Assembly (NCBI RefSeq): GCF_963966145.1
Contig: NC_091048.1
Span: forward strand, 20,832,001-20,896,000
Length of the DNA stretch: 64,000 bases
Source: Tenebrio molitor
Lineage: Eukaryota; Arthropoda; Insecta; Coleoptera; Tenebrionidae
Direction: 5' to 3'
Shown here: piece after piece, positions 35,148 through 46,854 of the stretch
Layout: the number at the start of each line of letters is the position of its first letter
How positions within the stretch are numbered: position 1 is the first letter of the stretch
Program-made: the position numbers and the translations under genes
Notes under the pieces: model-generated
Seen by the model: the letters and a program-made list of their open reading frames with translations, nothing else
The model's database searches: none
What the model was told of the DNA's origin: nothing

Positions 35148-36941
35148 TCAGTGCGTCTGTTTTTTCTTTTTCTTCTTTTCCTCTTTTTGTTTTTCCTCGT
35201 GCAACCTACGTTTCTTCCTCAGTAACCATATTTCCTTGGCCCTTTCTTTCTTGCCCGCCATCATACTTTTGTACAACTTTCTGTGTTTATTTTTGACGAG
35301 TTTCTCTCTAAGTTTGAATTCTTGTCGTTCCTGTCTGTTTTTCTCCCACGGCACCTCTTTGTATACTTCACCGGGCGTTACAGAGAGTTTCTTTTTCTTG
35401 GCGACATTTTCTTCCGTTTCTGCATCCAGTTCCTCGTCACTTTCTTCACCTTCTATCTCTTCCGCATCTTCGTTTTCCTCCTTATCATTTTCTTCCTCCT
35501 CAGACTCATCACTGTCCTCTTTATTGTGCAACTTTTCAAGCGCTTCAGGGTCATACAACGCCTTTTCTTCAGGCGGAATATACTGTTGATCCCTAGTTTT
35601 ATCAATGAACGGTGATAAATGGGGAGGCAAGATTTCGCCCATAAAATATTTGTTAACAGGCACAAGTTGTCTAGAATTGACGCTATCAAAAATCCACTGG
35701 GGCTGAATGTAGTATCTTGAAATGTACTGTTTATTCATTGAAGGCCTGTCGACAATTTGATGGGTGATTGATTCATCATTCTCATCAAAACTTGATCCAA
35801 CAAACAGGAGTTTATCCCACGAGACTTCTCCTCCGAAACAACGAATAATAAAAACCAAGGGCTCCCTCGGGACCTCACGATTTAAATAGAACTTCAAACC
35901 CTTGAAGAGCGTCTTCAGGTTTTTAATTTTTTCAGCTTCAACTCTTGCTTCTTCGATTTTTTCGGTACTATCTTCAGTGTTGAAAGAATCAATTTCAACC
36001 TCTTCTTCAACTTCAACGTTTGAGGTTTTACTTAGAGGGAAATTTAGAGCTGCCACGCGCTCAGAAACAAACACACCCTCATCAACCAACTTTTTATCTT
36101 CTTGACTCTGAGTTAGGGCAGAGAATTTTGGCGGATAGTGCAAATTTAAAGAATTATATAACCGGAAATTAACAAAACCTAACATGACGGCATAGAATTC
36201 CACAAACGTCGACATTAATTTAAAATCAACTTCACCCCTACTCTGGGGCTCAAAAGAAAAATGATGAGGAACTATCCATGTGACGGTTTCCCCTTTAATT
36301 TCGGCTTGATAGTAATAGCCCTTAATTGAAATAAAAACTTTACGTAAGGCTTTGGCTTCGATCACCGCGTGTAAAAATTCAATCGTTAATCTCTGACATA
36401 GAGCACTCTGGTCACGTGGAATATGTGTGATCGAGGGAAACGTACTAAACAAGAAACATAATGTCAAGCAATCATCTAAATCACGAAGGGCGTCTAAAAA
36501 CGTGGGATAGCGTTCCTTCACTATATGATCTAGCTTCAAGGTTGGGTGGTTGTTCAAATACTTTTTTAACGTTTCGAAATCACGCAAGGCACGCGCTCTA
36601 CCCACTTTCTTGTTGAATATTTTATAATCACGTAACCTCCAAATAATCGGCTCGTGTAATAAAAACTGAATGTCTTTTACATGGTACAAAGTTTTGATAC
36701 CGGATTTTCCTTGTTGGGCCCGCTTTCTGTTTCGGGGCTCCCGAGGATAGATCCCCTTCAAAATACACAGCCTTCTAAAATCGTTCAAAGACAACTGCAA
36801 CTTCTTAAGCGCCGCTTTCCGGGTCATGTATTGCGCCCCTTCTCCGGCTGAATACTAATAAAAAAAAATAGAAACGTTAGTTTTGAAACGCTTACACAAG
36901 TTTGAGTTGGTCGTCACCTTCTTCTTTCGTTTTGAAACCAT
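35148..36941 (-). CDS. PES1: Pescadillo (PES1), 60S ribosome biogenesis factor
   Basis: Pescadillo acts in the nucleolus in the PeBoW complex with BOP1 and WDR12, needed for processing of 27S/32S pre-rRNA. There are two exons on the minus strand: 36941-36918 (MVSKRKKK) and 36854-35148, totalling 1,731 nt, 576 aa. The Pescadillo N-terminal domain is clear (KKLQLSLNDFRRLCILKGIY, FLLHEP, LDHIVKERYPTFLDALRDLDD, CFLFSTFP). A BRCT domain covers roughly residues 325-420 (REPLVFIIRCFGGEVSWD ... ITHQIVDRP ... QPQWIFDSVN). It ends with an acidic tract and a lysine-rich tail, as in the family. I chose donor GTGACG with acceptor ATTAG because it yields the conserved KKKY..GEG..Y start; a stronger-looking donor a few bases on (GTAAGC) would give a different join. 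Convergent with PELO, with 289 bp between stop codons. Confidence 0.95.
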
Positions 36942-37134
36942 CTTTCTACGGTATGGTGTTAACAAATTACAAGAAACAACACGTGCGTTTGAGGTTAGAT
37001 GTCAAAATGAATGAAAAATTGACAACGAAGTGACAAGGCCGAGTTGGCGCCGACGCACTTAGGCTGTCAAAAGGATTACGGCCAATTTCAAATTGACTAT
37101 TTTTAAGTTTATTTAATAGTTATTTAAACATTAA

Positions 37135-37234
37135 GGGAGGTAACTAATATTTACCTGTCGAGGACAAGTTTGCCCCCGAGCGATAGCGAGGGGTAGCAAT
37201 AGAGTCCGAGACTGGTTAAATTAGTTACCTACCG
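37135..37234. repeat. about 100-bp imperfect palindrome, copy A
   Basis: GGTAACTAAT near the left edge pairs with ATTAGTTACC near the right edge, and CGAGGAC pairs approximately with GTCCGAG. The centre is CCCCGAGCGATAGCGAGGGG. A diverged relative with the same plan is at 46754-46854. No function is evident. Confidence 0.6.
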
Positions 37235-37770
37235 AATTGTTTATAATATTTTTTCCACTCTCAAAGTTATTTTAAACTGCATACTTTCTTTTTGATGAAT
37301 TTATTTTAAATATTTGAATAAAATATTAGTATGTCTGTTCCCGGTTGCTACGACTTTCATCACACAAAACGTCAATATTAAAAGCGTCGTGTCAAAAGTT
37401 TGTAAAATGAATTTGAACAAAATTAAAAGAGAAATGGAAGTTGTTGAGGCTGCAAACGCTTCATGTTCCTTCCCCCTGCCACAGAAATCGAATAAACGTT
37501 ACCATAAGGCATATTAGTGTTTTGTTTGGTTTAATTTTTGTCACTTATTTCCCCGAGGGAGGTAAGTGGTTACTTACATCCCGTCGTTAATAGTAACCAA
37601 CGGTAGGTCAAAAAAGTTGTACCTACATCCACCAAATCAATGTCATAACAACGTACTTACCATGTAGAGAGTGGAAAAAACAGTTTTTCTTCAAACGTCC
37701 GTAAAATATGACACTGGTGTATTGATAATGCTAAAGTGTCACTTCATTGTCATGGCATTTAACGAGCTGA
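37235..37770. other. intergenic, no gene seen
   Basis: AT-rich sequence between PES1 and TRAF4. A 13-base pair of inverted blocks (TTTTTCCACTCTC near 37251 and GAGAGTGGAAAAA near 37667) may be the remains of a TIR element. The short open stretch around 37407-37514 has no recognisable motif. Confidence 0.4.
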
Positions 37771-37773
37771 CCA

Positions 37774-37868
37774 GCGTCCGTGAAGTTATTATCTCCGCTG
37801 AGGAGCGTCCGTGATGTTATTATCTCCGCTGAAGGCATCCGTGAAGTTGTTATCGCCGCTGATGAGCG
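37774..37868. repeat. 30/31-bp minisatellite, three units
   Basis: Units GCGTCCGTGAAGTTATTATC plus TCCGCTGAGGA repeat at 37774, 37805 and 37835 with a few substitutions; a fourth partial unit follows. Confidence 0.85.
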
Positions 37869-37966
37869 GCTGTAAAGTAAACTAGCTAAATCATTTGAAA
37901 TTCCTACCTGGTTTCTTAACATGTCTTAAATTATTTGTTATGAAGGTTTGAAGAAAAAATAGTATA

Positions 37967-38137
37967 CAGGGTGATTTACGAGGAATAATGAGCCCGACGG
38001 AATAGAAAATGCAACCCGCAATTCATCAGGAGAAAAACCCGGACATTTACCGCTTCGATGTCCGGCTTTTTGTTGCAATGTATTGTGGGTTGCATTTTCT
38101 ATTCCGTCGGGCTCATTATTCCTCGTAAATCATCCTG
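37967..38137. mobile_element. 171-bp hairpin MITE, CAGGGT family
   Basis: The two arms of about 60 bp are nearly perfect inverses (left begins CAGGGTGATTTACGAGGAAT; right ends ATTCCTCGTAAATCATCCTG), with a short loop, and TA is duplicated at 37965-37966 and 38138-38139. It is non-coding. A second, weaker inverted pair (GAGCAAAAATG / CATTTTTGCTC) sits immediately to the right, 38139-38240. Confidence 0.9.
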
Positions 38138-38413
38138 TATGTTATTCGGAGCAAAAATGGCTGGTTTGTCTGCCTCACTACGTTCGGCAACCAATCTACC
38201 AGCCGCAGCACATAAAACTTCATTTTTGCTCCTCATAACATAATATACCTACTATTTTCCCATCACATTTAGTTTTCAGTTTAAATCCACTGACGTTTTT
38301 ATTTTTATTTTATAAAATTGAAAGAGCTCGCAATATCTCAACAGCGACAGTAATCAGTAATATAGGCACTTTTTTGGTGTGGTTGGGAATAAAACGGAAT
38401 TTAAGTAAAAAGT

Positions 38414-38419
38414 TTTATT
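38414..38419 (-). terminator. poly(A) signal, probably for TRAF4
   Basis: AATAAA on the minus strand, about 420 bp past the TRAF4 stop. The stretch between is AT-rich non-coding sequence consistent with a 3' UTR. It is the only good candidate I saw, not proof of usage. Confidence 0.45.
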
Positions 38420-38839
38420 AAAATAGAAATAATCCATTATAGTATAAAACTAGGCTAAGATGACTACTTATTACGTACGAAGTACTTTGTCCTTAGAAAT
38501 TATATTTACAAAAAACGTATAAACAGAACCTTTGGTCTTCTCCAGCTATCACAAAAAATCGAAACAATGCACAAACTAAAGAAATTTTGAATTTTACAAT
38601 ATTCCTGAGAAACCTAACTATAAAGAAATAATGAATATTTTTCTGTTACAAAAATATTCAATATTTTATGTACAAATTTATAGAAGATAGCAGCTTTAAA
38701 AATTAAGTAAATGAAAAAGACTTCTCAAGTTACCTAGTCAAATATACAGTCTTAAAAAAGCAAAAAATCGATTTATACAAAACTTTACACTATTTACAAG
38801 TTGAGATCAAGAGCCGAAGAGAATTATTTGCAAGCTGTT

Positions 38840-41800
38840 TCACACGGCGACAATTTTACTAGGATCCACCTTAACCCTAATGAACATAGTATCGTCTTTC
38901 ATGAAGTGTCGTTTCTTCAACATCTCGTGCGAGACGAATTTCGGAAAGCCGAACCCCAGCGAGTCCGGTTCTTTACTGGGCCTCTGGAAATTCTTCCAGG
39001 TGGGATCCGGGATGAAACTTTCCACAATATTGCACGCTTTTTCGGGACAGGAGGATTGATCAAATAAGGTGAAAGAGACAGAATGGGCGAAGGGCCACCG
39101 CAGGAGGGCGTCGTATTCTCCGGGCAAAATCTTTATATAGACAGAAATATGAGAGTCTTCTCCGGCGCCGTTTCCGTTGGGAAAAAGCGAAGCCTGCGAC
39201 AGAATTGGATTAACACCAAAACTCGAGGTAACGAGTTTTTTACTACCTGAAGTTTGTATCCGTACTGACTAGTGTAGAAGGGCGGCGACACCAGCTCCAT
39301 GCCCTCTTTGTTCTTGGCCTCGTTCATCTTGTCTGAAAAGTCGCTGATCTTCCAAATTAGCGTCCCTGAATAGTTCAGGGATAATCTGGAAAGAGCGCTT
39401 TTGAGCGACGCGATCTGGTGCTGTTGCTTGGTGACGACCGTGCACACCAATGCGAGATGCTGCTGGCTGTTCTCCTCCAAGTGCTTCTCCATCAAATATC
39501 TCGGTCCCTGTCGATTATTCAAATGAAATTTTTTGCCCGAACGGGAGAAATTTGCGGAATTTACCTTGAACCTACAGCCGGCATCCTTGTACGTGCAGCT
39601 GAGAACAGAAACGGTACATTCTTCTTTCAGGTGTGTTTCTAGATCCTCCTTGGCGAGGACGTTGATGTCGCATCTGTTCGGACACGCCACCGGCACCCTC
39701 CCACATTTCAAGTGGTGAGCCGAAAGTGTGTCGGCGACGAATTCTTTCGAGCAAAATCTGCACGGAAGGAGGCGTTTCGAACACTCGCTCACTTTGTGTT
39801 GGCTCAAGTGTCTCCTGGGCACTTTGACGCCGCACTTGTTCTCGCAGTATAGGGGCTCGTAACCGCAGTTGCCCACGTGGTTCTAACGAGAAAAATCTGT
39901 AAAACACGGCCGGACAGTAACGGGTTATTATTACCTCGAATACGTGGCCGCTGAATTCTTTGTTGCAAAATTGACATCTCGCTCTCCTCTGGGGGCAAGT
40001 GGTCTTCAGGTGCTCCTCCATGATGACTCGGGGGATTTGGGCGCCGCACTTGCCGGTGCAAGGGATGGCGTCGTGTTTGCATGAGTTCAAGTGGGCCTAA
40101 AAAGTTAATGAAAATTTCCTGAATTAATCCGAAATTACTCCGGTTTATTAATAGCATCTTATCAAGGCGAAGGCGTTCACCAGGTTCATTGACATTTTTA
40201 TACGTCTTTATAAATTGTGCAGAGTACGCAGAATTCAAACTATGAACAGAGAAGAAGCTGAATTTTTACACGTTATGGCTTCTGGGTAAATTACTAATGT
40301 GCAATGCGTCTCGATTTAAGTCTTACTTGAGTATTCTCCTCAATTCATACTTCCAAGCAACTGTCAAGAAGACTATTTCAAGAGAATAATTAACAGTCTC
40401 TACTTTCCACTATAACAGGCCCCATATAACAGTAGAAATATAGCAAAAATCCAAAAAAACCTGTTCGTTCATTATTTAAATTTTATTGTTGGTCGTCTGC
40501 TCATAATCATTCATGACATCAGTTTTCACAATTCATATAAACTGTCCATTCGTAAGTTATCTCCACTAGTAAAGATTGCTGACGTATAGGTACTATTGTA
40601 AAATTATTTCATTCTGTTCTGTTCGTTTAATGTTTATATTCTTTTTGTTATTACTTTTTTGTTGCCTTATTCTGTAAGAATGACAACATGTTAATGCTAC
40701 ATGTCTAGTTGATTAGAAATGTCCCACAAAGACCCTTGTAAGCCAAAACAAACAAACGGATATGTCTACAACTCCCTCCACTCTACACATGTTTAATGGA
40801 AACAGAGTTGAAAGACTTGTTACTTACTCCTTTTTAAAAGCTTGTATCAATTATCCTTAACCATATTGGTACTATTGTTTCAAGTAAGTTCAGTGTACAT
40901 TGCCAGTACATCTCATAGTGCAATGAATTGTACAGACGACATTTTAAATCTGCCGAATTTTTAAGTGAGCACTTTCTATTCTGCTATTTTGCCCACAAGA
41001 TGCTAATTTGAATTAAAATTTTTGAAGACAGGTATTTACAGGTCGACACCTTACTAGAGGAATAATTTATCCTACACTGTTTTAGTCTAGGTCACATTTA
41101 CTACAGCAGTCTGCGTTTATTACAGGTTTGAGACGTCTTGTCCTCTGCTCCGCCTTTTGCACCTTTGCTGATGTTGGCAATTACCTCTTTATGACGAAAG
41201 CCAACTTTCTTTTAAATTGTTCTCTACATACCTTTAATTTCCTAAGCTCGTCCGACCATTTGCATCCTTCTTTGTGATGAATGCAATAAACGACGGAGCT
41301 CATAATAGCCTTCTCGGACTCCGGGTCAGGATATATCTACAACAATGATAAGCTTTTAGGAACAGAAATCGAATCAAGTTAATGGTCGAGTTAATATTTA
41401 GCATCGCTGATAATGAGCATAAAAGCTTTCGTCAGATAATTGCTTAAGTGTATAGATTAAGTAACGTTCATCAAAATCTTCTTAGTGATTTCTTGGGTGT
41501 CCAAATATTTATTTTGATGTCTGATTGTGGGATTTTCTCCGGAAATATTGACACTACGACTACAAAAATGACCTCATCTGGTATAGATAACGGTATCTTG
41601 GTCCGAAACAATTTCGCACGTCGATGACATCGCTTTCATTCATCGATCATGTTTATCACCGAATGTGACATCATCTCAAATACAACATGTCTTAATACGC
41701 ACATTAAATGCACATTACTACCCACATTTCGGATTCAGTTGTGAGTGATTCGGAAATTGTCTTATTTAGTCATGCAACGTCTACACTAAACCTCATTCGA

Positions 41801-44800
41801 CAGTTTGCATTCTGTAAAAAAGCGCTATAAATCTTCACGATTTGGTTGGTGAAACCCTCTCTTTAGGGGGTACACACAATACAAAGCTCTAACAGGCAAT
41901 GTCTGATTCACCACGCTCCATGTACCACCCAAAATTCGCCACCCAGAGGACGTCAGTAGTCCAAATAAATTTTAAAGCGACACTAATTGACACGAGGACT
42001 GGCTCAGTAATTCTTCGAGCTAATTAAGAATGAGTTGTCCAACAATTCGCTCGAGACAATTTGAATAAAATTCGAACGGAGGCGGTTATAGATATATAAA
42101 AAGTGTAAAGTGACAAATGTTGAATGACCTGAATTAGCATTCGCATTGTTTGAAAAATTCGAAAAATTCTAAAAATTCAATTATCATTTTGATATACTGC
42201 TGGAAGTACATTTTAGCCAATTCACGCCCACAACCCTTCGTCGCTAATTTGTGGCTAAAAATTCAAGTAGGTGTACTTGCAAAATCCATATTTTGACTCG
42301 AGCCAGGCACACCTGTTCGGTGTTAAGTAGACCATTTTTCAACACAGATTTCGAGATTCGACACCCACACCGTAAAGAAATTTTATTGATGACACCACGA
42401 GGCTTGAATATTAATGGGGCTATTATGACCAACGTATTAATAAAAAAATATTAACTAAATTTACATCTCATAATTAGATTCTTTTAAATAAAGTAGATTA
42501 GTTACCACGACTTTCGCGCTGATCTAGAAACGTTCGATTTATAGTTCTGGTCTTAATTAAAGTGTACCCGTTTGATGTACAGAATTGCACCTGCTTACAC
42601 CAAAGATCGACTGTTATTATAACTCATTTTGATACATAAATCATCAAGTTAAACAAACAGAAGTAAGTAATTGTTAAGTGTTACTTGTTCTGGTTCTCTG
42701 CTACCATTTCTACTCGCAGTTAAGGTAGTCCACATTTTGTGCACAAATTGTTTTGTTCCTCCACAAATATTTTATTCACGACGAGAAGAACTGAACAGAG
42801 TTCTCGGAAGGTACTAATTATTATAACTAATTTTGCTGAAGGAGACTTTGTGCTCAACACAAAGTAAAAACGCAACAATGAGGATGTATATTTATCAAAT
42901 ACATATAAAATAATAAGTTAACAGATAACAAGCTTTGCTTTGTAATAAATTTATTGAAGACGTAATAATAAAGACATTATTTTTCCTCATAATTATTCAC
43001 GTAGTGATACAAAACGGGTCAATCAAAAAATTAAATTTATTATTAATTTACCTATTAAGAAAAATTGTGGAATTCCCTATTCATTTTTGCCTAGTTTACT
43101 TGTTTGGTCAAGAATGTGTCTATAAGACAATCTTACAAATGTGTGATCTGATAACAATAACTGATCAGTCAGTGTAACCCTATTAACTTGTGTTGTTATG
43201 AATGAGGTCTACAAAACATATCTGGTTAAGAAGTGTGACACAAATTCTCTTCACTTAAGTTCTTTAGAAATTCTTCTTCAATTCGACGACGTTGTCACCG
43301 TCTGTAGCAATTATTTATACCTGTATATTGATCGAAATGTGTAATATGTATTTTCCATTTCTTCATATCAACGAGCTAATGATCCTCGATTGATTTTTAA
43401 GAGAAAGAAAGAAATTTTGATTTTTTATACATGATTATACCCTCTAGAAATATTTAGGTTAAACAGATCCAGAACAGTAATTTTCATTGTGTGCAGTTGG
43501 TATGTGTCGCTAATTTAGCGCAGACTGTCAAATCAGAGACAAATTAAGTTTAAAATGGCAACATCATAAAAGAAAGTAGTTTATAAATATTGTTCTAAAA
43601 TAGTGTTTTTTTTTTATTTATTAGGAACTGGAAGTGGAGTAAGTATAAAATCCAATCTAATTTGTAAATAACAAACAATGTAAATAATTGCTTTACATAC
43701 ATATCACTTTCAAAATTATTAGCGTTGACGATGGTGGTGATATTTCGTTTTTGTTTTTAAGAAAAATAAATTGCAAAAAATGTTACAAAAAGGTGAAAAA
43801 TATAATTAAACGTTCACTAAATCAGAAATAATTTTAGTTGACCCCAGGATCTTCTTTGTTAAAGTTGAAATTAAAAAAATACGAAGAAACCAGTTACAAT
43901 TTAGTAAACATTACGCTCCAGTAAATCCGTATTTCCACAATTTACCTTTTTAGGTGGTGTCATTAGCATTATTGAAGGCTTAGATCCAGCACCAGCTGTT
44001 TTCTCTTAGTCGAACCGAAATCTAGAAAAATGAAAACGGAAAGACATCGAGATCAAGTAAAAGTAGTGCAAAATAATCGTGTTCTTTTGACATAATTGCG
44101 GCGCGTTCTCGGTTAACGGATCTAAGAATAAGAGGTCGAGCTACCAACAGGTTGATTTGTAGCCTTCCTCATAAACAACATTCGCCGTTTATTTATCTGT
44201 AATAATCGTTCTGGTAGGCGTCACCGCATGTACGCTTCACAAGAGTCTGGGACGCGAGGCGCCTCTATTGCAATTATTCCAGACCATCAGTCCTAACGGC
44301 CCAATTACGCAATTAAGCGTCGACCCGAATCCAGAGAAATTCGAGCTATTGAAGAAAAACATTCTTGTACGATCATTGCGACATGCTCTCTTAATTCATT
44401 AAGTATAATGATATAATGTCCGGTTATGAAATAAAACAACAGGAACGCACCCACAAGAACAGACTGTCATAACTGTGCACGGTAGAATAGTTTAGCGGAA
44501 GTAACGTTCGTGAAGAACCAACACTCATCACTCGAAGATACGTCCGATAAAGAAAAACAAACAAACGTTTGATAAACCCGAATGAATCGATGCTTTTGAT
44601 CACGTAGCGAACAACCCACAAAAAAAGTTGTACCCTTTCGGTGGGGTCGCACGGTTTCTTCACGGAATCGCGTCCACAAAGGAAACGTTTATCAAACAAA
44701 AGCCACATTTATTGACGTGCTGCAATATCAGACGTGCACGTTTGAATGTCATCACAAGAAACCACAACCATTGCAAAAATTATCACCACTAGAACAGGAA

Positions 44801-45439
44801 ACTGTGGATGCATCTGTAAATTCCAAAGGCGGCATAAAAATTCAGGCACTACAGTTCCGTTTGTTGAGTAATGTTCGTGATTCAACTTGCAAACTTGCGA
44901 CTATTTGTCTCCCCTATGAGGCAGAATGGGGAAAATTTGCTCGACTAGTTGAAGGCTATTGTTGCAATTACTAGGTAAAGGACGGTAAGTTGGTAAGGCA
45001 GCTGCAAGTTGAAACTTGTTCATTCTTGCAGAGATCCTGTTTGTCAATAACTGTAGGTACGGGAAATTTAGAGTTATTGTGTAGGGAAGTACGCAAAGTG
45101 TGTAATTGGGTTAACCGCCAGAAAAAAGCACCTACTGGATTGTAATTAATACTGGGTCCCCCTTTGACACAAGTCGTTCAGGGGCGAAAGGTGTTATTTG
45201 TCGGTACGATCAGTCCTCGCAAATGGGACACTTACTTGATTGACTTCGTTCATCGAATTGTTTTTCATATTGTTAATTTCGTTCTTATTGTAGGGCGGTG
45301 ACAAGGAGGTGTTGCTCGGTGTCGGCGTAATAGTGGGACTCCCGGGGTTGCTTAACACACTTTCTTTGGAACTTTTATTGGGTGAGATCCTCGCCGGAAA
45401 GCTCAGAGTTTTTGTCCACTGGACTAAACTGCGGACCAT
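38840..45439 (-). CDS. TRAF4: TRAF4-type signalling adaptor lacking the RING finger
   Basis: TRAF4 is a cytoplasmic adaptor with TRAF zinc fingers and a MATH domain; in flies the orthologue feeds JNK and junction signalling. Six minus-strand exons, all joined in phase 0: 45439-45236, 41336-41232, 40096-39935, 39882-39565, 39507-39247, 39193-38840, totalling 1,404 nt, 467 aa. The first exon gives MVRSLVQWTKTLSFP and a Ser/Pro/Asn-rich disordered head instead of a RING. Exon 2 on encodes repeated Cys/His fingers (CIHHKEGCKW, CKHDAIPCTGKCG, CQFCNKEFSGH, LYCENKCGVKVPRRHLSQH, CRFCSKEFV, VACPNRCD). The MATH domain runs from LIWKISDFSDKMNEAK to MFIRVKVDP and includes GYKLQASLFPNGNGAGEDSH and WKNFQRPS. 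The 3.9-kb first intron has no other exon I can defend; a distant RING exon of another isoform cannot be excluded. Confidence 0.88.
41337..45235 (-). other. TRAF4 intron 1 (3.9 kb), no internal gene seen
   Basis: AT-rich sequence with only short open stretches lacking family motifs or splice context. A moderately GC-rich patch at 44210-44340 could be regulatory, but I see no specific site. Confidence 0.5.
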
Positions 45440-45841
45440 TTTCGGAACACTTACTTACTATCACAAACTAACGCGACCGCACTATGCGCATCAACGAGCC
45501 GAACTGTTTTGAGTTCTGTTCTTCTCTTGTACTCAATCGGCCTTTCGATGGCCTTTCTCCCACTCTTTCGTGTTTGAAAAACAGCTGTTGCTTGTAATTG
45601 TGCACGGAGGTGGGAGTTCCTAACGTACTTTTCGAGATTTTAAGGGGCGAATGATGCTGATAAATGAGCGAGATGAATGTTAATTTGACCGTTGGCGACC
45701 GTTACGATTTCGATTTTATGCTCGACGACTAAAATGACCATTTTCGTACCGGATGTTAAGTTGCCCCTGACTATATTCTTTTTTTTATTGAGTGTTTTTT
45801 TAAATTTCACATCTAACCGGCTACGACTTAATTACGTTATA

Positions 45842-46294
45842 CAACGTGTAACAGAAATAAGTACATTAATTTTAACTGGTAATAGAACTCGTCAAAAGGG
45901 ACAACTTTTCTATCTACCATTTTGCCGAAAAACGATGTTTAATTCCAAAAAAAATTGGAGAGATTTTTCACTAAAATAGCCCTACGCCACTAAATACTGC
46001 AATGGCTAATTGAGATCAGCGCTAATATGAAAAAAACGTCCATTTTCATCCAGAAAACGTGTTTTAACGCAGAAATCGAAATTCAAAGAAATCTACCCGT
46101 ATAGCAAAAAATCCACTTCGTAAGAATCTGGTTGTTTCACGTTTTTATGAACGGTTTTAGGAAAATCTTTCCTATTTTTTTAAGCCACTACGGACTACGC
46201 AACGTTGTTGCCAAAATGGCAGAGAGAAAAGTTGTTCCTTTTGATGAGTTCTATTACCAGTTAAAATTAATGTACTTATTTCAGAAACACCCTG
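45842..46294. mobile_element. 453-bp TIR MITE upstream of TRAF4
   Basis: Very long inverted ends (about 95 bp): outer part CAACGTGTAACAGAAATAAG at the left against the right end read in reverse, CAGGGTGTTTCTGAAATAAG. Both continue with TACATTAATTTTAACTGG and later CAAAAGG.ACAACTTTTCT. TA is duplicated at 45840-45841 and 46295-46296. The short open frames at its ends are shadows of these repeats. The 300 bp between TRAF4 exon 1 and this element would hold the TRAF4 promoter. Confidence 0.9.
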
Positions 46295-46753
46295 TATGTA
46301 ATGTGAAATTTAGAAAATCACAAGGTATAAATAAGATTTTTATGTGGCACATCCATCCTATGTCTATGATGCTTAACAATCTTAACACAAATTAAAACAA
46401 AACAAATTCAGATTTGTGTTTTTGAAATTTACATCCGTTGATCATACACGAGAAAAAGATTAAATGTAGTTCGCTAAATACATACTACAATATTATGAGT
46501 AAATATTAGAAAAGTTTTAAAATTAAATTTAATAGTTGAGCTACTTACTCGTATCTCGACATAATTCACATCTTAAAGTAAATTTTAAAATAAATACATT
46601 ACAGAAATGTTAAATTAAATTGGTACTTGATTTTAGTTTAATTTAATACTTATTTTAGCCACATAATTATGTAATACGACATTATTCACACCTTCAAGTA
46701 AAATAGCAAAATAAATATATACACAATTAAGTTATTGCTATTAATATAACGAG

Positions 46754-46854
46754 AATATTATGCGATTTATAACATCGAGGACGTTTCGAGGTGACGAGGC
46801 GCTAGCCGAGTCAGCCTCATAGCAACGTCCGAGATGGTTTAAATTACTAATATT
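46754..46854. repeat. about 100-bp imperfect palindrome, copy B
   Basis: AATATT...CATCGAGGACGTT pairs with AACGTCCGAGATG...AATATT. The centre, CGAGGCGCTAGCCGAG, and the right arm (TAGCAA..GTCCGAGA.TGGTT) resemble copy A at 37135-37234. Confidence 0.6.

Noticed and set aside
37314..37517. Short open frame with a Lys/Glu-rich MNLNKIKREMEVVEAANA segment
   Set aside because: Only about 36 codons from its ATG, with no detectable homologue by eye; insufficient to call a gene.
44424..44974. Open frames on both strands inside TRAF4 intron 1
   Set aside because: No domain, no splice sites in a sensible context, and non-ATG starts.
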